A DNA stretch of 64,000 bases from Catellatospora bangladeshensis (GTDB lineage: Bacteria > Actinomycetota > Actinomycetes > Mycobacteriales > Micromonosporaceae). The notes under the pieces are model-generated. The model worked only from the letters and a program-made list of their open reading frames with translations. It had not been told where the DNA came from and did no database searches. Of this stretch, positions 51,932-60,895 are shown one piece after another; the stretch's first letter is position 1, and each line of letters begins with the position of its first letter. The translations under genes and the position numbers were made by a program. The stretch lies in NCBI RefSeq assembly GCF_016862575.1, contig NZ_BONF01000009.1, forward strand, positions 62,001 to 126,000, given 5' to 3'.

Positions 51932-52984
51932 ATGCGCGCCACGGTGATCCACGCTCCGCACGACGTCCGCATCGAGGACGTGCCGGACCCGGTCCTGCAG
52001 CACCCCACCGACGCCGTGGTCCGGGTGACGCACGCCTGCATCTGCGGCAGCGACCTGTGGGCGTACCAGGGCGTCGCCAAGCGCGAGCCGGGCCAGCGCA
52101 TCGGGCACGAGTTCCTCGGCGTGGTCGAGGCGGTCGGCGCCGACGTGACCGGCCTGCGCGCGGGCGACGTGGTGGTGGCCCCGTTCGTGTGGTCGGACGG
52201 CACCTGCGACTTCTGCCGCGAGGGCCTGCACACGTCCTGCCCGGTGGGCGGCTTCTGGGGGCAGCCCGGCTCCGACGGCGGCCAGGGCGAGGCGGTGCGC
52301 GTCCCGTGGGCCGACGGCACCCTGGTCAAGCTCCCGGCCGGGCTCTCCGACGCCGAGCTGGTGAAGATCCTGGCACTGTCCGATGTGATGTCCACCGGCC
52401 ACCACGCCGCGCTCGCCGCCGGGGTGCGCAAGGGTGGCACGGTCGCCGTGGTCGGCGACGGGGCCGTGGGCCTGTGCGGGGTGCTGGCCGCACACCGGCT
52501 GGGCGCCGAGCGCATCATCGCGCTGGGCCGCCACGACGCGCGCACCGCGCTGGCCCGGCGCTTCGGCGCGACCGACGTGGTGCCCGAGCGCGGCGACGAG
52601 GCGATCGCCGTGGTCCGCGAGCTGACCGGCGGGCAGGGCGCGCACGCCGTCATCGAGGCGGTCGGCACCGAGCAGTCGATGCGCACCGCGATCGGCGCGG
52701 CCCGCGACGGCGGAGCGGTCGGGTTCGTCGGGGTGCCCCACGGCGGCTCGGCCGGCGTCGACCTCGGGGACATGTTCGGCCGCAACGTCGCGCTGCGCGG
52801 CGGGGTGGCCCCGGCGCGGGCGTACATCCCGGAGCTGCTCGCGGATGTGCTGGCCGGGACGCTGGACCCGTCGCCGGTCTTCGACGTGTCCGTCGGGCTG
52901 GACGGGGTGCCTGGCGGATATGCCGCGATGAACGATCGTAAGGCGCTGAAAGTGCTGGTGCGCCCGAACACGGCGGCGGTGTAG
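51932..52984 (+). CDS. zinc-dependent alcohol dehydrogenase
   Basis: 350 residues, MDR superfamily. Catalytic Zn site CICGSDLW and GHEFLG; a structural-Zn-like loop (SDGTCDFCREGLHTSCPVGG) has only three clear Cys; Rossmann loop VAVVGDGAVGLCGVLAA. Oxidises an alcohol with NAD(P). TAGGAT ends 7 nt before the second ATG, so that start is preferred over the ATG two codons earlier. Followed directly by an Lrp gene. Confidence 0.88.
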   Translation: MRATVIHAPHDVRIEDVPDPVLQHPTDAVVRVTHACICGSDLWAYQGVAKREPGQRIGHEFLGVVEAVGADVTGLRAGDVVVAPFVWSDGTCDFCREGLHTSCPVGGFWGQPGSDGGQGEAVRVPWADGTLVKLPAGLSDAELVKILALSDVMSTGHHAALAAGVRKGGTVAVVGDGAVGLCGVLAAHRLGAERIIALGRHDARTALARRFGATDVVPERGDEAIAVVRELTGGQGAHAVIEAVGTEQSMRTAIGAARDGGAVGFVGVPHGGSAGVDLGDMFGRNVALRGGVAPARAYIPELLADVLAGTLDPSPVFDVSVGLDGVPGGYAAMNDRKALKVLVRPNTAAV

Positions 52985-52994
52985 CTTGAGCGCC

Positions 52995-53447
52995 GTGGAA
53001 GAGACCGACCAGGCCATCGTTTCGGCCCTCACCGCCGACGGGCGTATGTCGTACACGGACCTGGCCGAGAAGGTCGGGCTGTCCGTGTCCGCCGTCCACC
53101 AGCGGGTACGCAGGCTGGAGCAGCGCGGCGTGATCACCGGCTACGGCGCGCGGGTGGACTACAACGCGATCGGCCTGCCGCTGACGGCGTTCGTGGCGAT
53201 CCGCCCGTTCGACCCGGCGCAGCCCGACGACGCCCCCGAGCGCCTGGCCCACCTGTCCGAGATCGAGTCGTGCTTCTCGGTGGCCGGTGAGGACTTCTAC
53301 ATCCTGCTGGTCCGCGTCGCGTCCCCGGCGGACCTGGAGCGCCTCCTGCAGGAGATCCGCACCGGGGCCAACGTGACCACCCGCACCACGGTCGTCCTGT
53401 CCACCCCCTTCGAGCAGCGCGCCCCGAAGATCCACCTGGCCGACTGA
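52995..53447 (+). CDS. Lrp/AsnC family transcriptional regulator
   Basis: 150 residues. N-terminal HTH (DQAIVSALTADGRMSYTDLA, then EKVGLSVSAVHQRVRRLEQRG) and C-terminal RAM ligand domain (FSVAGEDFYILLVRVAS). GTG preferred: TAGCTT (52982-52987) ends 7 nt ahead, so the message is likely leaderless; an in-frame TTG 9 nt upstream overlaps the -10. Amino-acid-responsive regulator; may control the adjacent dehydrogenase. Confidence 0.88.
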   Translation: MEETDQAIVSALTADGRMSYTDLAEKVGLSVSAVHQRVRRLEQRGVITGYGARVDYNAIGLPLTAFVAIRPFDPAQPDDAPERLAHLSEIESCFSVAGEDFYILLVRVASPADLERLLQEIRTGANVTTRTTVVLSTPFEQRAPKIHLAD

Positions 53448-53457
53448 GGTCTGCTGG

Positions 53458-54222
53458 TCACACGGCGCCCGGGAAGCGGCCGGTGGTGTGCCGCCGCCCG
53501 CCGGGCTCGATGAGCAGCGCCTCGTAGCCCGTGCCGGACAGCAGGGTGAGGCCGGTGGCGCCCTTCGCGGCGACGGCGGTGGCGTAGACGTCGGCCCACA
53601 GCAGCGACGGCCCGGTGACGGTCACCCCCGCGACCTCGGTGGCGGCCGTGCCGTGGTACGGGTCGAACAGGTGCGCTCCGCGCCGCGCGGTGCCGGACGT
53701 GGCCGCCGCCCCAGCCGCCAGGGGCAGCACCCCGGCCAGCCGGGACGGGTCGAGCGGGTCCTCCACGCCGACCCGCCACGGCGGACGGCCCGGCAGCGTG
53801 GCCACGACCACGTCACCGCCCGCGTTCAGGCAGAAGTCGTGCCCGGACAGCAGCCGCGCGGCCGCCTCCACGGCCCAGCCTTTGACCAGTCCCGTCGGGT
53901 CCCAGCGCGGCGCGCCGCCGGGGCCGGGCAGCATCGCGTCGAACCAGCCGCCGGTGCGCTCGCGGGCCTGCTCGCACAGCTCCGCCACCTCGGCCACCCA
54001 GGGGTGTGCGCCGCCCGCCGCCAGCTCCCCGCGCCGCACCCGGCTCACGTCGCTGTCCGCGCGGTAGGTGCTGAACACCGCGTCCACCTGCCGGAGCAGC
54101 GCGAACACCGCCTCCACCGCAGCCGCGACGGGTGGCGCGGCCAGGCCGGGGCCGCGCAGGTGCAGGCTGACCGGCATACCCATGAGCTGCTCGACCCAGG
54201 CCCGGCGGGGCAGCGTGCTCAT
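53458..54222 (-). CDS. apbE: FAD:protein FMN transferase
   Basis: 254 residues, ApbE family. Attaches FMN by a phosphodiester bond to a Thr of partner proteins. Landmarks: GMPVSLHLRG, DPTGLVKGWAVEAA, CLNAGGDVVV, SGTARRGAHLFDPYHG, VTGPSLLWADVYATA. No signal peptide is obvious, so it may act inside or at the membrane. Start overlaps the FMN-binding protein stop (ATGA); the partner is thus its likely target. Confidence 0.93.
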   Translation of the reverse strand: MSTLPRRAWVEQLMGMPVSLHLRGPGLAAPPVAAAVEAVFALLRQVDAVFSTYRADSDVSRVRRGELAAGGAHPWVAEVAELCEQARERTGGWFDAMLPGPGGAPRWDPTGLVKGWAVEAAARLLSGHDFCLNAGGDVVVATLPGRPPWRVGVEDPLDPSRLAGVLPLAAGAAATSGTARRGAHLFDPYHGTAATEVAGVTVTGPSLLWADVYATAVAAKGATGLTLLSGTGYEALLIEPGGRRHTTGRFPGAV

Positions 54223-54641
54223 GCCCGGTGCGCCTGGTCGATGGCGTACTGCAGCGAGTCCAGGTACGCCCGGCTGGTGGCGGTCGCGCCGGTGACGGTG
54301 TCCACGTCGGCCGACTGGGCGGCCAGCACCCGCTGCTTCAGCTCCGGCAGCGCGAAGTCGTTGAGCACCAGGGAGTGCTCGTGCACGGTGTGCACCTGGA
54401 GGGTGACCACGTCGGCGATCCGGCCGCCGGCGAAGACGACCCGCACCTGCACCACGCCGTAGTCGGTGGTCACCGCGCTGCCGTCGACGACCTGGCCGTC
54501 GGCGAACCGCGTGGGCTGCGGAGCCGGAGAGGCCAGGGCCTGGCCCGGTCTCGGGATCGCCGCGCCGAGGCTGGTGCGGTAGCTGAACAGCCCGACCAGG
54601 CCCGCCAGCGTCGCCAGCAGGAAGAACGTGATCCTACGCAT
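54219..54641 (-). CDS. FMN-binding domain protein (flavinylation substrate)
   Basis: 140 residues. N-terminal membrane anchor (RITFFLLATLAGLVGLFSY), linker, then an FMN_bind domain with the flavinylation motif D114-x2-TGAT (T120 expected to carry FMN). The domain lies outside the membrane. Operon between apbE and the ferric-reductase-like gene, so it should accept electrons from the latter. Confidence 0.9.
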   Translation of the reverse strand: MRRITFFLLATLAGLVGLFSYRTSLGAAIPRPGQALASPAPQPTRFADGQVVDGSAVTTDYGVVQVRVVFAGGRIADVVTLQVHTVHEHSLVLNDFALPELKQRVLAAQSADVDTVTGATATSRAYLDSLQYAIDQAHRA

Positions 54642-54644
54642 CGC

Positions 54645-56030
54645 TCACCACCCGAACCGCTCGTCGTGGACCTGCCGGGCGGGCACCCCGGCCGCGCGCA
54701 GCGCCGCGCGGGCCGCGGCCATCCACGGCGGCGGCCCGCACAGGAACACGTCCCGCCCGGCCAGCTCCGGGACCAGGTGCGCGAGCGCCTCGTCGTCGGC
54801 GAACCGCGCGGCCAGGTCGGCGGTCAGCCAGGACACCCGCCCCGCGGGCGGCGGTCCCGGTAGGTAGATCACCTGTGCGCCGCGTTCGCGGGCGATGCCG
54901 TCGATCTCGTCGCGCAGCACCAGCTCCTCATCACTGCGCGCCCGGTAGATCAGGGTCACCTCGTCCGGGGCGTACCGCATGCCCTCCAGCAGCGCCCGCA
55001 GCGGGGTGATGCCGATCCCGGCGGCCATCAGCAGCACCCGCTCGCCGCGGCGGCGGCTCTCGGTGAGCGTCCCGAACGGACCCTCGATCAGCACGGCCGT
55101 GCCCGCAACAGCCCCGGCGAGCCGGGCGCCGTCGTCGCCCGCGGCCCGGAAGGTGAACCGCAGCCGGTCGGCGCGCGGCGCCTCGGACAGCGAGAACGGG
55201 TGTGCCCGGCTCCAGCCCCGCCCGGTGCGCAGCCGCCAGGTCAGGAACTGCCCCGGCCGGGCCGCCAGCCGGTCCAGCCGCTGCCCGCCGAGGTAGACCG
55301 AGTACACGTCGGACACCTCGTGGCGCACCTCGGTGACGGTGAGCCGATGGCGGCGGCTCAGCCACAGCGGCCGCCCGACCCGGAACACCAGCAGCGCGGC
55401 GAACGCGGCACCCCACAGCGTCCACCAGTACACCGACGCCGCGGGCGAGGTGACGAAGTGCGCGCCGTTCCACAGCTGGTGCGGCACGGCCAGCCCGACG
55501 CCGAGGTACGCGTACAGGTGCAGCAGGTGCCAGTTCTCGTAGCGCACCCGCCGCCGCGCCGCCCGCACCGACAGTCCCACCACCAGCACCAGCAGCGTGG
55601 TGCCCGCTGCGGCGAGCAGCATGCCCGGGTAGCGCACGACCAGGTCGGCGAGCTGGGCGAACACCCCGGTGCCGGCGGGCGCGGCGTACCCGTACCCCAC
55701 CAGCACCACGTGCCCGGCCATCAACCAGAACGAGGTGAAGCCGAGCAGCCGGTGGCCGCGGGCGAGCCGGTCCTGGCCCCAGGCGTGCTCCAGCCACGGC
55801 ACCCGCGCCATCGCGAGCACCTGCAACAGCAGCAGGTCGGCGGCGACCAGACCGGTCAGCCGGGCCGCGGCCAGGATTGCCGTGCCCTCGGTCAGCAGCG
55901 CGGCCGGGCCGCCCGCGGCGGTCCACAGCACGAGCACGACCAGCACGGAGGCCGCCGCGAGCGCGCCGGTGAGCACGCGGCCGAGGGCGCCGTCGCGGCG
56001 GCGGGGGAGGGGAGAGCGGTCAGGGGTCAC
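54645..56030 (-). CDS. ferric reductase-like transmembrane flavoprotein
   Basis: 461 residues. Six-helix heme-b membrane domain of FRD type (GHRLLGFTSFWLMAGHVVLV; NWHLLHLYAYLGVGLAVPHQ with paired His), then a cytoplasmic FNR module: RAHPFSLSEAP for FAD, GIGITPLRALLEG and FLCGPPPWM for NAD(P)H. It moves electrons from NAD(P)H across the membrane, probably to the flavinylated partner. GTG start; 3 nt gap to the next gene. Confidence 0.92.
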   Translation of the reverse strand: MTPDRSPLPRRRDGALGRVLTGALAAASVLVVLVLWTAAGGPAALLTEGTAILAAARLTGLVAADLLLLQVLAMARVPWLEHAWGQDRLARGHRLLGFTSFWLMAGHVVLVGYGYAAPAGTGVFAQLADLVVRYPGMLLAAAGTTLLVLVVGLSVRAARRRVRYENWHLLHLYAYLGVGLAVPHQLWNGAHFVTSPAASVYWWTLWGAAFAALLVFRVGRPLWLSRRHRLTVTEVRHEVSDVYSVYLGGQRLDRLAARPGQFLTWRLRTGRGWSRAHPFSLSEAPRADRLRFTFRAAGDDGARLAGAVAGTAVLIEGPFGTLTESRRRGERVLLMAAGIGITPLRALLEGMRYAPDEVTLIYRARSDEELVLRDEIDGIARERGAQVIYLPGPPPAGRVSWLTADLAARFADDEALAHLVPELAGRDVFLCGPPPWMAAARAALRAAGVPARQVHDERFGW

Positions 56031-56148
56031 GCCACGGCGAGTCCGGGGGACGCCGCCCGGTTCCCGCCGGGGCCGGGAAATCCGCGGCGTGCTGACGGAT
56101 GGGGGACAGCCCTGTTGCCGGGTGCCGTGATCCGTTTAACCTCGCCGC

Positions 56149-56673
56149 ATGACCTACCTCGCCACCCCCGCCGACTCCCCGCTGTTCGCGAACCAGACCG
56201 GCCACATCCCGAACTACCTGAGGGTGTTCGCGCTGCAGCCGGGCGCGTACGCGGCCTGGGAGCAGCTGTCCGCCAGCGTCCGCGACGGCATGGACCTGCA
56301 CCGGTACGAGCTGGTCACCCTCGCCGCGGCCCGCCGCCTGGGCTCGGACTACTGCACCCTGGCCCACAGCAAGGTGCTGCGCGACCGCTTCTACGACGCC
56401 GACCGCCTGCGCGCCATCGTCGACGACCACCGCAACGCCGGGCTGTCCCCGCTCGACGTCGCCATCATGGACTTCGCCGACCAGGTCGCCGCCGACCCCA
56501 CCGCCATCACCGACGAGCACGCCGCCCCCCTGCGCGCCCACGGCCTGTCCGACCAGGACATCTTCCAGATCGTCCTGGCCGTCTGCATCCGCCGCTTCTT
56601 CAGCGGCGTCCTCTCCGCCGTAGCCGCCACCCCCGACCCCGCCCTCCTGACCCCCACCCCCGATCTGCGTTGA
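56149..56673 (+). CDS. carboxymuconolactone decarboxylase/AhpD-like protein
   Basis: 174 residues, all-helical AhpD-like fold. The active region reads SDYCTLAHSKVL, with one Cys and the His but not the CxxC of true AhpD, so disulfide reductase activity is doubtful. TAACCT ends 6 nt before the ATG (leaderless). The stop lies inside a TTGATCATGAAC sequence also found at 59169. Confidence 0.82.
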   Translation: MTYLATPADSPLFANQTGHIPNYLRVFALQPGAYAAWEQLSASVRDGMDLHRYELVTLAAARRLGSDYCTLAHSKVLRDRFYDADRLRAIVDDHRNAGLSPLDVAIMDFADQVAADPTAITDEHAAPLRAHGLSDQDIFQIVLAVCIRRFFSGVLSAVAATPDPALLTPTPDLR

Positions 56674-56728
56674 TCATGAACTTAGGGGCGTGTTCGACGG
56701 CGTGTCACGACCCTGGTACCGTGATCAC

Positions 56729-57660
56729 CTAGCGGTAGCGGGCCAGGGTGGCGGCGATGCGGGCGAGGAAGGGGCGGCCGAAGGCGGACGTGCCGTCCAC
56801 CGCGACCACGGCCAGGTAGCCGTGCAGCCGCCACAGCTCGCGGCGCTGCGCGAACCCGGGGTCGTTCGGCAGCACCTCGCGGTATCCGTCGAACACCGTC
56901 TCGGGCACGGGGGCGAAGTAGTCGAGCAGGGCCAGGTCCAGTTCGGGGTGCCCGTAGTAGGGGCCGGTGTCCAGCAGGTACGCCGTGTCGGCGGTGGTCA
57001 GGAAGTTGTTCTGCTGCGCGTCGCCGTGCAGCAGGGAGGGGACCGGCTCGGGCCCGCACACCGGGGCAGGTCGGCGGCCAGCCGCTCCACCCCGGTGGCC
57101 AGCTCAGCGGGCAGGTTCCCGGAGGCGACGGCGTCGCGCAGCCGGGGCAGCAGCCGCCGCTGCGCGTAGAAGCCTGCCCAGCCCGTGCCGGTCGGGCGGT
57201 TGTCCTGGGCCAGCGGGCCGAAGTACCCGTCGAACTCGGCCAGGCCGAACCGGTCCCCGCGGGCGCTGTGCAGGATGGCCAGGGTGCGGCCGATCGCGCG
57301 CCACTGCTCGGGGGTACGCCGCTGCGCCGGCACCTCGGGCAGCGCCTCCAGCAGCAGTAGCGTCCCGGCGGGGGAGCCGGCCGTGCCCGGCCCGACGGGC
57401 AGGGGTGTGCGGACTCCGCCGCGCTCGCGCAGCAGCCGGTGCCCGCGCAGCTCCACGCCGAACCGGTCCGCGCCGCCCGCCGAGCCGTCGAGCTTGGCGA
57501 ACACGGAGAACGGCGTGCCGTGCAGGATCCCGCACCGGTGCGAGGCGCGCTCGTCCAGGTCGGTGAAGCCGGTCGCCGACCAGGGCCGTCCACGATGGCC
57601 GGAAGCGGCCCGCTCGACCACCGCCCGCACCCCGGGCTCCCACAACGGATGCGTCACCAC
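56729..57660 (-). pseudogene. APH/fructosamine-kinase-like phosphotransferase, frameshifted
   Basis: Two overlapping frames together give one complete kinase-like protein of about 310 residues. The first (57660 to about 57064) holds the N-lobe and linker up to RLAADLPRCAG; the second (about 57061 to 56729) continues with PEPVPSLLHGDAQQNNFL, the catalytic HGDxxxxN, and LLDTGPYYGHPELDLALL, the Mg-binding Asp. One missing base in CCCCGG(G)TGTG near 57062-57066 explains the break. Either a real mutation or a sequencing error. Start GTG with TAGGAT 7 nt upstream (leaderless). Confidence 0.8.
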
Positions 57661-57691
57661 CCGGCCGATCCTACGGACCGTCCCGGACGCG

Positions 57692-57760
57692 TGAAGATCG
57701 CTGGTTCGTGTCAGGAGCTGCGGCTGGACCACATGTTCCGACACGAACCAGCGATCTCCG
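57692..57760. repeat. 69-bp palindromic element, copy B
   Basis: 18-bp perfect arms 57695-57712 and 57740-57757 (AGATCGCTGGTTCGTGTC and complement), 27-nt spacer. Compared with copy A at 40276, three arm positions changed and each change is matched in the other arm; 17 of 27 spacer bases agree. It lies between the MBL gene stop and the kinase gene start. Confidence 0.85.
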
Positions 57761-57772
57761 CCCGCAGGCGAG

Positions 57773-58414
57773 TCAGAGAGTGATCGCCTCGCCGAGGGGG
57801 ATGCGGGCGTAGTCGGTGTCGCCCTTGAAGCCCATCCAGCGGTCGAAGTTGTCGTAGCCGACGTCCGGCGACAGCATCCGGTCGTGGATCGGGAAGGCGC
57901 GCGCCGGGGCCACGGCCCGGGTGAAGTCCAGCGCCTCCCGCAGCTTGAACCACGGCGCGCCCGCCGGCACGAGCAGCGTGGTCACCGGCTGCTCGGGGAC
58001 GAAGAACGAGTCGCCGGGGTGGTAGACGCCCTCGACGACGTACCCCAGGTTGGCGCAGCCGGGAAGGCCGTCGTAGATCTCGGCGTGCGCGCCGCCGACG
58101 GCGTTCACCGCGAAGCCGCCCGCGGTGAACGCGTCCCCGGTGGCCACCGGCGTGATCGCGGCGGCGACCGCGGGCGCGTCCTCGGCCGCGGCCACGTCCC
58201 GCACCGCCGCAGGCGCGTACACCCGCAGCTCGCGGGACTTCAGCAGGGACTCCAGGTGGGCGAAGTCCACGTGGTCGTAGTGCTCGTGGGTGACCAGGAT
58301 GTCGGTGACGCCCTCGTACGCCGCCGGCTCCGTCCAGACACCCGGGTCGATCAGCAGACGGCGCGCGCCGTCCTCGAGGCGTACGCAGGCATGGGTGAAT
58401 TTGATCAACTGCAC
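57773..58414 (-). CDS. MBL-fold metallohydrolase (UlaG-like)
   Basis: 213 residues. Metal motif THEHYDHVD, further ligands in GGAHAEIY, YHPGDSFFV and the terminal IHDRMLS. Similar proteins hydrolyse phosphodiesters or lactones; substrate unknown. GTG start: TAAGGT ends 6 nt before it (leaderless). Downstream lies palindromic element B. Confidence 0.87.
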   Translation of the reverse strand: MQLIKFTHACVRLEDGARRLLIDPGVWTEPAAYEGVTDILVTHEHYDHVDFAHLESLLKSRELRVYAPAAVRDVAAAEDAPAVAAAITPVATGDAFTAGGFAVNAVGGAHAEIYDGLPGCANLGYVVEGVYHPGDSFFVPEQPVTTLLVPAGAPWFKLREALDFTRAVAPARAFPIHDRMLSPDVGYDNFDRWMGFKGDTDYARIPLGEAITL

Positions 58415-58433
58415 GCGCTCACCTTACCGGCGG

Positions 58434-59003
58434 TCAGAGGTTCCAGCGCAGCAGGACGGGGGTCTCCCGCTCGAAGCCCAGCACGCTCAGGGTGCCCGTC
58501 TCCAGCCGGAACAGCGCCCCGCCCTGCGGCGGCAGGCCCAGCCAGCGCGCGGTGAGCACGCGCAGCTGGTGCGCGTGGCCGACCAACGCCACGTCCCCGG
58601 CGGTCAGCATGGTGCGGGCGCGCTCCAGGACCCGGTCGGCGCGGGCGCCCACCAGCTGGGCGGTCTCGCCGCCGGGACCGGGGCAGCCCTGGTCCCACAG
58701 GCTCCAGTCGGCGCGCTGCTCGCGGATGTCGGGGGTGGTGCGGCCCTCGTACGCGCCGTAGTTCCACTCCAGGAGGTCGTCGTCGAGCGCGGTGACGTCC
58801 AGCCCGGCGAGCTGCGCGGTGCGTACGGCGCGCTGGAGGGGACTGCACAGCACGGCGGCGAACGCGCGCCCGGCGAGCAGCTCGGCGAGCCGGGCCGCCT
58901 GCCGCTCGCCCTCGGGGGTCAGCGGCAGGTCGGTGAACGAGGTGTGCCGGCCTGCCGCGCTCCACTCGGTCTGCCCGTGACGGACCAGCACGATCTCACG
59001 CAT
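58434..59003 (-). CDS. histidine phosphatase family protein
   Basis: 189 residues with the phosphohistidine motif LVRHGQTEW, PLTPEGERQA, SPLQRAVRTAQ, LLEWNYGAYEG and the second catalytic His in VALVGHAHQLRVL. Phosphoglycerate-mutase-like phosphatase of an unknown phosphoester. ATG after GGGAGGATC. It lies 19 nt from the MBL gene, which has its own leaderless promoter signal. Confidence 0.9.
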   Translation of the reverse strand: MREIVLVRHGQTEWSAAGRHTSFTDLPLTPEGERQAARLAELLAGRAFAAVLCSPLQRAVRTAQLAGLDVTALDDDLLEWNYGAYEGRTTPDIREQRADWSLWDQGCPGPGGETAQLVGARADRVLERARTMLTAGDVALVGHAHQLRVLTARWLGLPPQGGALFRLETGTLSVLGFERETPVLLRWNL

Positions 59004-59221
59004 GGCGCTGATCCTCCCAGCTCGGCGGTCTCCACGGCCACGTTAGCGGTGGTCACGGCCTTCCCGGGCGTTTTCCGCCCCGCAGTTCAATTCCTAGCGT
59101 CCTAGGACTCCGTAGAGCGTGTGCGGTCCGCGACAAGCCGACAGCCAGCGCCGACGCGGGCAAGTTTGTTGATCATGGACGGCTCGCGACGCGGCAGCCC
59201 GGCAGCTCACAGAATTGAGGT

Positions 59222-60082
59222 ATGACGGACGACCCGCTCATGCCGCACTACGCACGGGTCGACCAGAGCCCGCCGCAGATGCAGGCCCGGCTGGTCGCGT
59301 ATCTGGACCGCGCCGCGGTGCAGCCGGCCATCGCCGAGGCGCGGGCCCTGGCCGCCGAGGCGATGCATGTCAAACCCGGTCACCGCGTGCTCGACGGCGG
59401 CTGCGGGCTGGGGGAGGAGGCCTGCTCGCTGGCGCTGCTGGTCGGGCCCGAGGGGCGGGTCGAGGGCGTGGACAACTCGCGCAGCATGCTGGCGCTGGCG
59501 GCGCACCGCCACGCGCGCTGGCGCGAGACCCATCCGGACGCGGGCGACGTGCGCTTCACGGCCGGCGACCTGGCCCGGCTGGACTATCCCGCGGGCACGT
59601 TCGACGCGGTGCGGTGCGAGCGCACGCTGCAGCACCTGCTCGACGCCGAGCGCGTGATCGCCGAGCTGGTGCGGGTGACGCGCCCGCAGGGCCGGATCTG
59701 CCTGGTGGACACGGACTGGGAGTCGCTGGTCTTCGACGGGCTGCCCGCCGAGGTGATGACGCCGATGCTGTGGCGGTTGCGGCACCACAGCGTGATGAGC
59801 AACCCGGCGATGGGCCGTACGCTGCGCAGCCGCCTGCGCCGGGCGGGGGTGCGGGAGCTGGAGTGCCATCCGCTGACGGTGTGTTTCACCGAGCCGGCGC
59901 AGGCGCAGCACGTGGTGCCGTACTTCGAGCGGGACCTGCTGCTGCACATCGTGGGGGAGGAGGACGGTGACGCGACGTCGACGGTGGACCGGTGGCTGGA
60001 CGCGGTGGCCGACGCCGCGGACCGGGAGGACTTCCTGATGGCGCTGACGCTGTGGGTGGTCGCCGGCACGGTGCCCGCCTGA
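59222..60082 (+). CDS. class I SAM-dependent methyltransferase
   Basis: 286 residues. SAM-binding motif I VLDGGCGLGEEACSLAL, motif II EGVDNSRSML, the FDAVRCERTLQHL motif, and RVTRPQGRICLVD after it. Resembles UbiE/sterol-type small-molecule methyltransferases. ATG after GAGG. Substrate unknown. The 218-bp gap before it has no gene; it contains a short TTGATCATGGAC repeat at 59169-59180. Confidence 0.85.
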   Translation: MTDDPLMPHYARVDQSPPQMQARLVAYLDRAAVQPAIAEARALAAEAMHVKPGHRVLDGGCGLGEEACSLALLVGPEGRVEGVDNSRSMLALAAHRHARWRETHPDAGDVRFTAGDLARLDYPAGTFDAVRCERTLQHLLDAERVIAELVRVTRPQGRICLVDTDWESLVFDGLPAEVMTPMLWRLRHHSVMSNPAMGRTLRSRLRRAGVRELECHPLTVCFTEPAQAQHVVPYFERDLLLHIVGEEDGDATSTVDRWLDAVADAADREDFLMALTLWVVAGTVPA

Positions 60083-60090
60083 CGGGCGGG

Positions 60091-60846
60091 TCAGGGTAGG
60101 TCGATGCTGAGGACGCGGGTGCGGACGTGGAAGCCGGCGGCGTCGTACAGGCGGCGGGCGGGGTTGCCGTCGACCACTTCCAGGCCGAGGCGGGGCAGGC
60201 CGGCGGCGCGGGCGCCGTGGAGCGCGTGGACGAGCAGGGCACGGCCGAGGCCGCGGCCCTGGGCGTGGGGCGCGACGCCGATGTTGAGGATCCAGGCGCA
60301 CAGGTCGTCGGTCCACGGGGCGGGTCCGGCGCAGAGCACGTGCCCGGCGCTGCGGCCGTCGGGCCCGACGACGCGGGCGGAGGCTTCGGCCAGCGGCGGC
60401 ACGGGTTCGCCGCGTTCGAACATGCCGCGGACCTCGCGGGTGTCGTTGTCGGTCCAGCCGCCGTCGGGGTGGGGTGGGCGGTAGGCGGCGGCCAGGCCTT
60501 CGGCGAGGTCGTCGTCCCAGCCGGCGGGGGCGAGGGTCCAGCCGTCGGGCAGCTGGGGCATGGCGGGCAGGTCGGCGAGGTCGTGGCGCATGTCGGTGGC
60601 GGCACGGCGGAGTTTCAGGCCGGTGTGCACGACGGCGAGGGCGAGCTGGTCGTCCGGGGTCTGCAGGCGTCGCCCGGCGAGGTCCCGGCGGGCCTGGGCG
60701 GCGATCAGCGGTAGTGGAGCGCCGGGCAGCGGCCGGACGTCGTCGGCGAGCGGAGTGCCGTCGTCGTCGCGGAGCCGGAGGCGGGCGAGCGGGGTGCCGT
60801 CGGTGCCGGTGAGGATGGTGTGGTCGGCGTCGGGGTGCAGGGGCAT
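60091..60846 (-). CDS. GNAT N-acetyltransferase
   Basis: 251 residues; the C-terminal GNAT fold has the acetyl-CoA loop HAQGRGLGRALLVHAL and the ending DAAGFHVRTRVLSIDL. The first half is a linker/N-terminal domain (MPLHPDADHTILTGTDGTPL). Mycothiol-synthase-like family; substrate unknown. TAAGGT ends 6 nt before the ATG (leaderless). Converges on the methyltransferase gene. Confidence 0.85.
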   Translation of the reverse strand: MPLHPDADHTILTGTDGTPLARLRLRDDDGTPLADDVRPLPGAPLPLIAAQARRDLAGRRLQTPDDQLALAVVHTGLKLRRAATDMRHDLADLPAMPQLPDGWTLAPAGWDDDLAEGLAAAYRPPHPDGGWTDNDTREVRGMFERGEPVPPLAEASARVVGPDGRSAGHVLCAGPAPWTDDLCAWILNIGVAPHAQGRGLGRALLVHALHGARAAGLPRLGLEVVDGNPARRLYDAAGFHVRTRVLSIDLP

Positions 60847-60895
60847 CCGGGCACCTTATGTGTTCTTCGGGGGTGGGCGCGCGGGGATATGCGAA

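Noticed and set aside
57040-57080. Programmed frameshift in the phosphotransferase
   Set aside because: No slippery heptamer of the usual kind and no downstream structure evident; a single lost base is simpler.
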